A stretch of DNA of 6,233 bases from positions 1 to 6,233 of the forward strand of contig CALJUC010000066.1 of assembly GCA_937975585.1 (NCBI GenBank), in the 5' to 3' direction. Numbering within the stretch: position 1 is the stretch's first letter; each line of letters begins with the position of its first letter. The notes beneath the pieces are model-generated. The model saw only the letters and a list, made by a program, of their open reading frames with translations. It had not been told where the DNA came from and made no database searches. Source of the stretch: an uncultured Moraxella sp. Lineage in GTDB: Bacteria; Pseudomonadota; Gammaproteobacteria; Pseudomonadales; Moraxellaceae. Positions 1 to 5,951 of this stretch are shown piece by piece. A program made the translations under genes and the position numbers.

Positions 1-84
1 CGCTTCCTCTGTCTATGGCCGCAGTCCTCTGCGTTTGTGCTTCATCAATCAACCAACTCATCCCTTCACTTCTGAGGAGACGTG
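1..84. other. Left edge, no secure gene; possible start of a minus-strand ORF
   Basis: On the minus strand an ATG at 59-61 begins a frame that stays open to the window edge (about 20 codons, beginning MSWLIDEAQ). It starts 23 bp after the stop codon of the dehydrogenase and could be a co-transcribed gene. A purine-rich GAAGGG directly abuts the ATG with no spacing, which is a poor ribosome binding site. The fragment resembles no family I recognise. No convincing terminator separates it from the dehydrogenase. Twenty codons can easily be open by chance. Confidence 0.2.
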
Positions 85-1167
85 TCAGAAAGTCATAATC
101 ACTTTCATTGCTTTGGTTTCTGCCGCGTGTTTGAACACGTCATAGGCCTTTTCTAGCTCAGCAAATTTGAAGTGGTGGGTCGCCAATTTGTCCATTGGTA
201 ACTTACTGCACTCACAGGCTTTTAATAGCATACCTGTCGTGTTGGTGTTAACAAGACCGGTGGTAATGGTTAAGTTTTTAATCCACAGTTTTTCAATTTC
301 AAAGTTTACTGATTGACCATGAACACCAACGTTGGCCAAGTTGCCGCCTTCTTTAACAACTTTTTGGCAGATATCCCAAGTTGCTGGTAGGCCGACAGCT
401 TCCATCGCACAATCGACACCGCGGCCATTGGTAATGGCTAGAATTTCTTTAACAGCATCTTGGGTTGCTGAGTTGACCGTATGCGTCGCGCCCATTTCTT
501 TGGCCATTTGTAAGCGGTTGTCATCAACGTCAACCACGATAATGGTTGATGGTGAGTAGAATTGAGCGGTCAATAGACAACCCATACCGACAGGGCCTGC
601 ACCAACGATAGCGATGCTGTCGCCTGGTTTTACTTCACCGTATTGTACCCCGATTTCATGACCAGTTGGCAACGCATCTGATAGGAATACCGCGACATCG
701 GTATTTAGGTTTTCTGGTAGGCGATAAAGTGAGTTGTCAGCGAATGGTGTGCGTACATACTCGGCTTGGGTACCATCAATCATATAACCCATAATCCAAC
801 CGCCACCTTGTTGGCAGTGTGAATACAGTTGTTTTTGGCAGTTTTCACATGAACCACAACGGCTAACACACGACACGATAACGCGATCGCCTTTTTTAAA
901 GTTTTTGACGCTTGCGCCAACTTCTTCAACAATGCCGATACCCTCGTGACCTAAGATACGACCCGTCCATTCGCCCGTTTCTTTACGCGCAGTTTCTTCA
1001 ATTTCTGGGTTTTTACCTTTCCAAATACCCAAGTCAGTGCCACAAATGGTGGTTTTTTCCATGCGGATAATCGCATCGGTTGGTTCGATAATGGTTGGAA
1101 TTGGTCGGTCTTCAAAGCGGATATCATTTTTGCCATAGTAGGTCTTGGCTTTCATTGTATGTTGCAT
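85..1167 (-). CDS. Zinc-dependent medium-chain alcohol dehydrogenase, NAD-type
   Basis: The product is a cytoplasmic MDR-superfamily dehydrogenase that probably interconverts primary or secondary alcohols with aldehydes or ketones. It has 360 residues, usual for the family. The N-terminal catalytic domain shows Cys42 in TICGTD, His74 in GHEG and Asp164 in LSDALPTG, matching the Cys/His/Asp catalytic zinc ligands of Thermoanaerobacter-type secondary alcohol dehydrogenases. Structural zinc cysteines are 104, 107, 110 and 118 (CX2CX2CX7C). The Rossmann segment has GAGPVG at 189-194 and an acidic end of the second strand (VDVDD, 212-216), which favours NAD over NADP. I chose the ATG at 1165-1167 because AGGAG (1175-1179) lies 7 bases upstream. 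The frame is open to 1233, but the extra N-terminus looks unlike the family. Residues 57-68 form an insertion compared with the homologues I recall. Related enzymes are known from cold-adapted Moraxella; the actual substrate is unknown. Confidence 0.93.
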   Translation of the reverse strand: MQHTMKAKTYYGKNDIRFEDRPIPTIIEPTDAIIRMEKTTICGTDLGIWKGKNPEIEETARKETGEWTGRILGHEGIGIVEEVGASVKNFKKGDRVIVSCVSRCGSCENCQKQLYSHCQQGGGWIMGYMIDGTQAEYVRTPFADNSLYRLPENLNTDVAVFLSDALPTGHEIGVQYGEVKPGDSIAIVGAGPVGMGCLLTAQFYSPSTIIVVDVDDNRLQMAKEMGATHTVNSATQDAVKEILAITNGRGVDCAMEAVGLPATWDICQKVVKEGGNLANVGVHGQSVNFEIEKLWIKNLTITTGLVNTNTTGMLLKACECSKLPMDKLATHHFKFAELEKAYDVFKHAAETKAMKVIMTF

Positions 1168-1174
1168 ATTGACG

Positions 1175-1179
1175 CTCCT
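1175..1179 (-). promoter_or_regulatory. Ribosome binding site that fixes the dehydrogenase start
   Basis: The minus strand reads AGGAG, then 7 bases, then ATG at 1165-1167. The other in-frame ATGs (1189-1191, 1231-1233, and 1153-1155 further in) lack a comparable site. Confidence 0.8.
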
Positions 1180-1240
1180 AGCTTGATTCATTGTTATAAA
1201 TAGCGGGTTATCATAAAAAAAGAAAATTATCACTTAAAAA

Positions 1241-1246
1241 ATTATA
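1241..1246 (-). promoter_or_regulatory. Candidate -10 box for the dehydrogenase
   Basis: The minus strand reads a perfect TATAAT about 75 bases upstream of the dehydrogenase start codon. No good -35 box stands at 16-18 bp, where the sequence is close to ATGAAA. That -35 position falls inside the inverted repeat at 1259-1272. The region is very AT-rich, so a chance match is possible. Confidence 0.35.
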
Positions 1247-1258
1247 AAAATTAATTAC

Positions 1259-1294
1259 GTCATTTTCATGACATAAGTTAGTCAACAGATTGAC
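1259..1294. promoter_or_regulatory. Two operator-like inverted repeats upstream of the dehydrogenase
   Basis: Site 1 is GTCAT-N4-ATGAC (1259-1272) and site 2 is GTCAA-N4-TTGAC (1281-1294). Both are perfect 5-bp arms with 4-bp spacers, and the half-sites differ in one base. The centres are 22 bp apart, about two helical turns, so two dimers could bind on the same DNA face. Site 1 overlaps the expected -35 region of the candidate promoter at 1241-1246. I do not recognise the regulator family, and no regulator gene is in the window. Confidence 0.45.
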
Positions 1295-1324
1295 CGTCAG
1301 TAGATAAGTGATACGAAGGTTATT

Positions 1325-1453
1325 ATGTCATCGATGAAGCACATCAATACGATTCATCATAAACGCATGCTAAGTGAGTTTCAAGTGGAAGTTAACGATC
1401 GCAAGTGTCTTGATTATCGCTGTTTGGGTATAAAAATCATCAAACGGTTTTGA
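1325..1453 (+). CDS. Possible 42-residue small protein, unknown
   Basis: An ATG at 1325-1327 opens a 42-codon frame ending in TGA at 1451-1453. GAAGG lies 5 bases upstream of the ATG, a fair ribosome binding site. The product begins MSSMKHINTIHHKR, is basic and hydrophilic with two cysteines (28 and 33) that are not in a CXXC pattern, and has no signal peptide or membrane segment. I recognise no family. It lies between the divergent dehydrogenase and ubiB genes and ends 8 bp before the proposed ubiB extended -10. No clear promoter precedes it; a TTGACC at 1290-1295 has no matching -10 at a workable distance. It may be non-coding. Confidence 0.25.
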   Translation: MSSMKHINTIHHKRMLSEFQVEVNDRKCLDYRCLGIKIIKRF

Positions 1454-1460
1454 GATAACA

Positions 1461-1469
1461 TGCTAGAAT
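1461..1469 (+). promoter_or_regulatory. Extended -10 promoter candidate for ubiB
   Basis: TGC followed by TAGAAT fits the TGnTATAAT extended -10 pattern with one mismatch in the hexamer. No recognisable -35 stands 16-18 bp upstream, which extended -10 promoters tolerate. Transcription would start near 1475, giving a leader of only about 20-30 bases before ubiB. Confidence 0.45.
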
Positions 1470-1494
1470 TAAGGCCATTATTGGCTATCTAGAG

Positions 1495-3168
1495 TTGTTT
1501 GCTGTGCTATTGTCTCATCGAAAACGCTTATTACAATTATGGCGGATTGCTGCCCACTATCGTATTGATACCCATTTGCCACTTGACGAAACACCGCAAC
1601 TTGAGCCGATTGCACGGGCGATTGCGATGCACCCAGCCGCGTGGTTTGCCAAGCCCAACCCTGAGGGCGTAAGACTGGCACTTGAGGAGATGGGCACGCT
1701 ATTTTTGAAGTTGGGACAGTTACTATCAACGCGACGTGATTTGGTGACACCAGAGATTATTGCGCAGTTGGTGCATTTGCAAGACCGTGTCAAGCCGTTT
1801 GATGTCAGTGTGGCCAAAGCCCAAATCGAAAAGCCAGCGAGCCAGGGCGGGCTAGGGCAATCCATTGATGCGTTATTTTCGCGTTTTGATGATGTGCCGT
1901 TGGCGGCTGCCTCGATTGCTCAGGTGCATACCGCACGTACCCATGATGGGCGTGAGGTTGTGGTGAAAATCGTCCGTCCGACTATTCGTGAGCAAATCAT
2001 TGCTGACTTTGAGTTATTGCGGGATTTGGCCACTTGGGTATCAGCACGGATTGAAGCGGCACGTGCGGTGCATATCATTGATGTGGTCGAGGATTATCGT
2101 CAAGTCATGCTAAATGAGTTGGACTTGACCTTAGAAGCCATGAATACCACCAAGATGCGTAATAACTTTTTAGGTTCATCTTATATGTATGTGCCGGAAG
2201 TCTATGAAGCCAGTACCAATGTCATGGTTATGGAGCGTATCGTTGGTGTCCCGATTTCACAGACGCATGTTTTTGATGAGTTAGGCTATGACCGCGCCAA
2301 ACTGGCAGAAAAAGGCTTGATTATCTTCTTTACCCAAGTGTTTCGCGATAACTTCTTTCATGCGGATATGCACCCAGGCAATGTGTTTGTCGAGACGTTA
2401 TCACCGGATTTGCCCAATCCCAATCCGCGCTATATCGCACTTGATTGTTCGATTGTGGGGGAGCTTTCTAAAGCCGACCAGTTGCTCGTGGCAAGACTAC
2501 TGCTATCCGTGATGAATAATAACTTTACCGGTTTGGTCGATATTATCGCGCGGGCAGGGTGGTTACCACCAACGGCTGACCGTCATGCGTTGATGCGCGA
2601 TATGCGCCGTACCGTGTCACCCATGATTAGTAAACCGATTAATGAGATTGATTTTGCGGGTGTGTTGGTTTCTGTGTTGGATATTGCGCGACGTTACCAT
2701 TTGGATATTCCGCCACAACTGATGCTATTGATGAAAACCTTGGTACATGTCGAGGGGTTGGGTCGGGACTTGTACCCGCAGTTGGACATTTGGGCATTGG
2801 CAAAGCCGATTTTGACCGCGTGGGTTAAGCAGCAGTTCGACCCAATGCAAAAGCTCAAAGAGGTACGCCAACAATTCCCTGAAATGCTACTGAGTCTGAA
2901 TGATTTTCCGGCCTTGGTGGATAATAGTTTACAAAGCTTGGCAAATTTGGGTGGCCATCAAGACCAACAGCTACGCGAGATTCAACAAATCCGCTCGGAT
3001 ATGCTCAAAGCGAGGCAGCAAGATTGGATTGCGTTGTTGGGGTTTGTCGGCTCGCTGTTTATTGCGCAGCAAGTGGCTAGCCATGCCATGTGGCAAATCA
3101 GTAGTTGGCTAGCACCGGTGTTTTATGTGATTGCGGTTGTGTTTGTATTATGGCGCTTAATGATTTAG
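1495..3168 (+). CDS. ubiB: UbiB-family protein kinase-like ATPase for ubiquinone biosynthesis
   Basis: UbiB/COQ8 proteins are atypical kinase-fold ATPases of the inner membrane that are needed for ubiquinone synthesis. This 557-residue product aligns by eye along its length with E. coli UbiB (about 546). Motifs in order are KLGQ at 72-75, followed by LSTRRDL, the Ala-rich nucleotide loop AAASIAQVH (137-145), Lys158, NELDLTLEA (207-215), HADMHPGN (289-296) and the metal-binding DCS at 317-319. E. coli has DCG here, so Gly is replaced by Ser. Two hydrophobic C-terminal segments (about 511-528 and 538-556) form the membrane anchor. The start is uncertain. TTG at 1495 gives an N-terminus like E. 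coli, but GTG at 1504 sits 9 bases after AGAG and is a fair alternative. No ubiE or ubiJ is adjacent, so the gene appears monocistronic. It converges on the hydrolase gene with a 54-bp gap. Confidence 0.95.
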   Translation: MFAVLLSHRKRLLQLWRIAAHYRIDTHLPLDETPQLEPIARAIAMHPAAWFAKPNPEGVRLALEEMGTLFLKLGQLLSTRRDLVTPEIIAQLVHLQDRVKPFDVSVAKAQIEKPASQGGLGQSIDALFSRFDDVPLAAASIAQVHTARTHDGREVVVKIVRPTIREQIIADFELLRDLATWVSARIEAARAVHIIDVVEDYRQVMLNELDLTLEAMNTTKMRNNFLGSSYMYVPEVYEASTNVMVMERIVGVPISQTHVFDELGYDRAKLAEKGLIIFFTQVFRDNFFHADMHPGNVFVETLSPDLPNPNPRYIALDCSIVGELSKADQLLVARLLLSVMNNNFTGLVDIIARAGWLPPTADRHALMRDMRRTVSPMISKPINEIDFAGVLVSVLDIARRYHLDIPPQLMLLMKTLVHVEGLGRDLYPQLDIWALAKPILTAWVKQQFDPMQKLKEVRQQFPEMLLSLNDFPALVDNSLQSLANLGGHQDQQLREIQQIRSDMLKARQQDWIALLGFVGSLFIAQQVASHAMWQISSWLAPVFYVIAVVFVLWRLMI

Positions 3169-3177
3169 TAAGCGCCA
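3151..3177 (+). terminator. Stem-loop across the ubiB stop codon
   Basis: TGGCGCTTA (3151-3159) and TAAGCGCCA (3169-3177) form a perfect 9-bp stem with a 9-base loop. The loop contains the TAG stop at 3166-3168. No T-run follows on either strand, so this is not a classical Rho-independent terminator. It may protect the 3' end of the transcript or help end convergent transcription. Confidence 0.5.
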
Positions 3178-3205
3178 CAAATAAGTGTCACAGGACCGAT
3201 AGTTG

Positions 3206-3228
3206 CACTAAACTAAATTAAGTTAGTG
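3206..3228 (-). repeat. AT-rich inverted repeat across the hydrolase stop codon
   Basis: CACTAA-A-CT (3206-3214) pairs with AG-TTAGTG (3221-3228) around a 6-base loop, giving 8 pairs with one bulged base. It includes the hydrolase stop codon (3223-3225). It is weak and has no T-run, so a terminator role is only possible. Confidence 0.35.
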
Positions 3229-4179
3229 GGCGTGATAATGGTCCACCAAGATTTTGATAATCTGTGGTTGGAATGCTTTGGCTAAGTCATGGCCCATACC
3301 TTGAATTAAATGAAACTCAGCATTGGGAATGGCTTTTGCGACAGCGCGTCCATGGGCAGCAGGCAATAAGCCGTCTTTTTCACCATGAATCACGACCGTG
3401 GGCTGGGTAATCTTTTTATCGTATTTTGCGATTGAACCCGTGGCTAAGATGGCTTGCAATTGTTGCAATGAACCACGTGGGTGATAACTACGCTCAAAAC
3501 GCAATCGGACCAAGCGCTCAACTTCTTCTTCATCCACATGATTGGGTGAGCCGATACGCTGCATGACCCATACCCCATACGCCACGACATCTTCCATTTG
3601 TGTCGTTTTTGGGTGTGACAATAAGGTTTGTAGCTGTTTAGGTTTGGTCGGGGGTAATAACGGCTTGTTATTACTGGTGAATAGTAAACCAAGTTTTTTG
3701 ATTTTCTTTGGGTATTTTGCCGCCAAAATCTGCGCAATCATGCCGCCCATTGAAGCACCGACCACATACACATTTTCTAGACCCATTTTATCAATCAAGC
3801 GGCGGGTATCTTCGACCATATCAAATAGGTTATAAGCCACCGGATAATGGCGGTTGGTCAAACCCACCTGCATACGCAGCATCATCTTGAGGTTGTTAAT
3901 GGCAAAACGAGGAAATGGACGTGCGATTTTACTCGATAAGCCAATATCACGGTTGTCAAAACGAATCACAAAAAACCCGGCATCAATCAAGCCTTTGACA
4001 AAGCTATCAGGCCAAAACACCATCTGTGAGCCTAAGCCCATAATCAATAGCAGCGGTGGGTTCTTGGGGTCGCCACCCACTTCAACGCACAACGACAAAT
4101 CATCATCGATATCAATATGTGCGGTGTGCATCAAGTCAGTCAAAGATGAAGGTTCAAAATTAAATGCCGCTAAATCCAT
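3223..4179 (-). CDS. estB: Alpha/beta-hydrolase, EstB-like esterase of the rubAB cluster
   Basis: This 318-residue alpha/beta-hydrolase probably cleaves carboxylic esters. It shows the oxyanion-side turn MGLGSQM (47-53), the FDNRDIGLS strand-turn (74-82), the nucleophile elbow GASMGG (141-146, Ser143), the acid Asp269 in HGEKDGLLP and the catalytic His297 in GMGHDL. There is no signal peptide, so it is cytoplasmic. It lies downstream of rubA and rubB on the same strand, the position of estB in the Acinetobacter ADP1 rubA-rubB-estB-oxyR operon. That synteny is the reason for the symbol; I did not compare sequences. The substrate is unknown. The ATG at 4177-4179 has only a weak GGA about 8 bases upstream, and the next Met (4129-4131) has none. 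The 131-bp gap to rubB leaves open a separate promoter. No oxyR follows; the convergent ubiB takes that place. Confidence 0.88.
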   Translation of the reverse strand: MDLAAFNFEPSSLTDLMHTAHIDIDDDLSLCVEVGGDPKNPPLLLIMGLGSQMVFWPDSFVKGLIDAGFFVIRFDNRDIGLSSKIARPFPRFAINNLKMMLRMQVGLTNRHYPVAYNLFDMVEDTRRLIDKMGLENVYVVGASMGGMIAQILAAKYPKKIKKLGLLFTSNNKPLLPPTKPKQLQTLLSHPKTTQMEDVVAYGVWVMQRIGSPNHVDEEEVERLVRLRFERSYHPRGSLQQLQAILATGSIAKYDKKITQPTVVIHGEKDGLLPAAHGRAVAKAIPNAEFHLIQGMGHDLAKAFQPQIIKILVDHYHAH

Positions 4180-4208
4180 GGTTGTGTGTCCGGTTATTAC
4201 GCAGAACT

Positions 4209-4222
4209 AAACGTTAAACGTT
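4209..4222. repeat. Tandem 7-bp repeat upstream of the hydrolase
   Basis: AAACGTT occurs twice head to tail (4209-4215 and 4216-4222), 30 bp before the hydrolase start. Each copy contains the palindrome AACGTT. It could be a small operator or simply chance in an AT-rich gap. Confidence 0.25.
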
Positions 4223-4260
4223 GCTAAAACTTATCAAAGCTCGAAAGCTAATATCGACAA

Positions 4261-4286
4261 TAGCCCAACGCAATGGCGTTAGGCTA
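4261..4286 (-). terminator. Stem-loop between rubB and the hydrolase
   Basis: TAGCC-C-AACGC (4261-4271) pairs with GCGTT-A-GGCTA (4276-4286) around a 4-base loop. In minus-strand RNA the central mismatch becomes a U-G wobble, so the stem is an uninterrupted 11 bp. In plus-strand RNA it is a C-A mismatch. It begins 24 bases after the rubB stop. The following bases (UUGUCGAUAU) are not a real U-run, so partial termination or mRNA processing and stabilisation is likelier than full termination. Confidence 0.5.
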
Positions 4287-4310
4287 ATGTTATCCGTGTG
4301 AATGAAAAAT

Positions 4311-5645
4311 TTATAACCAAGCGTCTACTTGTTTGCTTAAAGTCATACGCTGTTTGCCCGCTTCTTTACCGGTAAGGACAAAGCCAAGTAGTTTGTCGGT
4401 ATTATCATGGGCAAACGCGGCTAGCACCATACCATCCTCAGTCGGTGTGATTTGCCAATTAATATCGCTATCCGCATATTGTGCGGCAACCGGTAATACA
4501 ACCAAAGGCAGGCTTGGGGTTTTAATTGTCACCGGCATGGCAGGGTAGCTCACAGCCGTGGGTGCTGCGGTGGCATCATTAGCTTGGTCACTTAGGGTCT
4601 TTGCCAATGCGCGTGCTTGATTCATCAATGGCATCACATACGGCATAAAGCTGCCCATCACGTTGGCACTGTCCCCAATGGCATAGATATCAGGCACGGA
4701 AGTTTGTAAAAACTGATTGACCAAAATACCTTGCTGTGCGGTACGCGGCAAATGGGTAACTTGAGCGATTTGTTCAGCATTCAAATGTGCCACAGCTAGC
4801 CCAGCTTGTTCGGCTAGGGCAGTATTGGCCACCAAGCCAATCGCCACCAAAATCACATCGAACTCATGAGCTTGCAACTGACCATTACGGTCTTTTACGG
4901 TTACCGTCAATGTATCTGGGTTGCTGCTATCAATGCTATCAATGGTCACGCCCAACTGAAAATTAACACCGGCAGTGGTGAGTGCCGTCAGCAATGCTTC
5001 ACCGGCTTGCGGTGGTAATTGGCTAGACAATGGCAAGTCTGCGTTATCAAACACACTAATCGCCATAGCATGTTGGCTAGTTTGGCTGACCAAGTCATTG
5101 GCAAATTCACAACCGATTAGACCCGCACCGATAATCGCAACGCGTGTCGGTGCATCACTCGTTGCTTGGCATTGCTGAATTTTTTGCTGGAACTTTTTGT
5201 ACTCATCAAGGTGATTCACAGCAAAGATTCTTGCATTATCCACGCTAACGTTGGGTAACATGCGCGGGTTGGCACCGGTCGCAAGTACCAAACGGCTGTA
5301 AGGTAACACTTGTTGTTTGTCAGACGCCAATACAGGGTGTACCGTCAACGTTTTGTTAGCTGTATCAATCTGGCTAACATGATAAAAGTTCATCACAGTA
5401 AGCTTGAGCGTTTCGGCCATTTGCTCAGCGCTGGCATTGGCAATGCTATCAGCGGCTTTGTTTTGGGCAAACGCATTGGATAAAGTAGGCTTTGCGTAGC
5501 TATCTGCGGCATCTTGGCTGATAAGAGTGATGGCAAGGTCAGGGCTTAGTTTACGCAACTCGCGTGCTAGGCTATAACCCGCCATACCAGCGCCAATAAT
5601 GATCACCGGCGCGTCAGGCGTATCAGTGGGAGCAGAAGATAACAT
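4311..5645 (-). CDS. rubB: Rubredoxin-NAD(+) reductase (FAD)
   Basis: This soluble flavoprotein transfers electrons from NADH through FAD to rubredoxin. It has 444 residues, against about 385-395 for the Acinetobacter and Pseudomonas enzymes as I recall them. An FAD-binding GAGMAG (18-23) follows a 12-residue N-terminal extension. Then come YAKPTLS (50-56), with the Lys-Pro typical of this subfamily, and ATGANPR (122-128). The NAD-binding GAGLIG (173-178) has Glu180, and an acidic residue ends the second strand (Asp200). IYAIGDSANV (320-329) binds FAD again. Residues about 286-305 lie between the AGLAV and GILVN segments, which are nearly adjacent in relatives, so roughly 19 residues appear inserted. 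AAGGA (5652-5656) 6 bases upstream supports the ATG at 5643-5645. It lies 128 bp downstream of rubA on the same strand, as in Acinetobacter. Confidence 0.94.
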   Translation of the reverse strand: MLSSAPTDTPDAPVIIIGAGMAGYSLARELRKLSPDLAITLISQDAADSYAKPTLSNAFAQNKAADSIANASAEQMAETLKLTVMNFYHVSQIDTANKTLTVHPVLASDKQQVLPYSRLVLATGANPRMLPNVSVDNARIFAVNHLDEYKKFQQKIQQCQATSDAPTRVAIIGAGLIGCEFANDLVSQTSQHAMAISVFDNADLPLSSQLPPQAGEALLTALTTAGVNFQLGVTIDSIDSSNPDTLTVTVKDRNGQLQAHEFDVILVAIGLVANTALAEQAGLAVAHLNAEQIAQVTHLPRTAQQGILVNQFLQTSVPDIYAIGDSANVMGSFMPYVMPLMNQARALAKTLSDQANDATAAPTAVSYPAMPVTIKTPSLPLVVLPVAAQYADSDINWQITPTEDGMVLAAFAHDNTDKLLGFVLTGKEAGKQRMTLSKQVDAWL

Positions 5646-5651
5646 ACAAAG

Positions 5652-5656
5652 TCCTT
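5652..5656 (-). promoter_or_regulatory. rubB ribosome binding site
   Basis: The minus strand reads AAGGA, 6 bases, then ATG. It is the strongest Shine-Dalgarno of the three rub-cluster genes and supports independent translation initiation of rubB despite the long gap after rubA. Confidence 0.75.
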
Positions 5657-5716
5657 AGCCAACGTAGATGGCAGTTACCGCATGGAGCAAGTTAGATTGA
5701 GTAGCAGAAATATTGG

Positions 5717-5743
5717 GGGCTTAACACTTGAGCAGCTAAACCC
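5717..5743 (-). repeat. Stem-loop between rubA and rubB
   Basis: In minus-strand RNA GGGUUUAG (from 5736-5743) pairs with UUAAGCCC (from 5717-5724) around an 11-base loop. This makes 8 pairs, two of them G-U wobbles. Those two pairs do not form in plus-strand RNA. It begins 30 bases after the rubA stop and has no U-run, so it may stabilise a short rubA message rather than terminate. Confidence 0.35.
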
Positions 5744-5756
5744 GATAACAGCGCAA

Positions 5757-5762
5757 ATTATA
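5757..5762 (-). promoter_or_regulatory. Possible internal -10 box upstream of rubB
   Basis: The minus strand reads a perfect TATAAT just after the rubA stop, about 110 bases before the rubB start. No convincing -35 lies at 16-18 bp and there is no TG extension, so this is weak evidence for a separate rubB promoter. Confidence 0.22.
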
Positions 5763-5773
5763 ACGGTGAAACG

Positions 5774-5938
5774 TTACATTTCGATCATTTCAAAGTCCAT
5801 CTTACCCACACCACACTCTGGGCATAGCCAATCATCAGGGATGTCTTCCCACTTGGTACCTGGTGCAATACCGTCTTCGGGGCAGCCCAATTCTTCATCG
5901 TAAATCCAACCACAAACGATACATTGATACTTTTTCAT
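5774..5938 (-). CDS. rubA: Rubredoxin
   Basis: This 54-residue iron protein carries one electron from RubB to a partner, in alkane degraders the membrane alkane 1-monooxygenase. One iron would be bound by four cysteines, Cys6 and Cys9 in CIVCG and Cys39 and Cys42 in CPECG. The conserved aromatic residues Tyr4, Trp11, Tyr13, Trp30 and Trp38 are present. The sequence from MKKYQCIVCGWIYD through APGTKWEDIPDDW is nearly what I recall for Acinetobacter RubA, as is the length. Residue Cys19 (ELGCPEDG) is an extra, non-ligand cysteine. The ATG at 5936-5938 has GAGG (5944-5947) 5 bases upstream. It is the first gene of the minus-strand cluster with rubB and the hydrolase. No alkane hydroxylase is nearby, so the electron acceptor is not shown. 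Confidence 0.97.
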   Translation of the reverse strand: MKKYQCIVCGWIYDEELGCPEDGIAPGTKWEDIPDDWLCPECGVGKMDFEMIEM

Positions 5939-5951
5939 GATTACCTCGGTG

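Noticed and set aside
20..33. Small hairpin CGCAG-TCCT-CTGCG followed by T-rich sequence as a terminator
   Set aside because: Only 5 bp of stem, no uninterrupted T-run and no identified plus-strand gene before it.
70..90. TTCTG/CAGAA inverted repeat over the dehydrogenase stop codon
   Set aside because: A 5-bp stem with an 11-base loop and no U-run is expected by chance.
1168..1233. N-terminal extension of the dehydrogenase from the ATG at 1231-1233
   Set aside because: The added residues are unlike the family, cross AT-rich leader DNA, and the good Shine-Dalgarno belongs to the ATG at 1165-1167.
1460..1492. A 10-codon leader peptide ATG...TAG ending 2 bases before the ubiB start
   Set aside because: Its ATG overlaps the extended -10 box, so it would lie outside the transcript, and it has no ribosome binding site.
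1557..1865. Minus-strand open frame inside ubiB
   Set aside because: It lies wholly within a clearly conserved gene on the other strand, and its product shows no recognisable motif.
5682..5903. Plus-strand 73-codon frame over the rubA region
   Set aside because: It is antisense to rubredoxin, whose four iron-ligand cysteines are unmistakable, and its translation has no recognisable domain.
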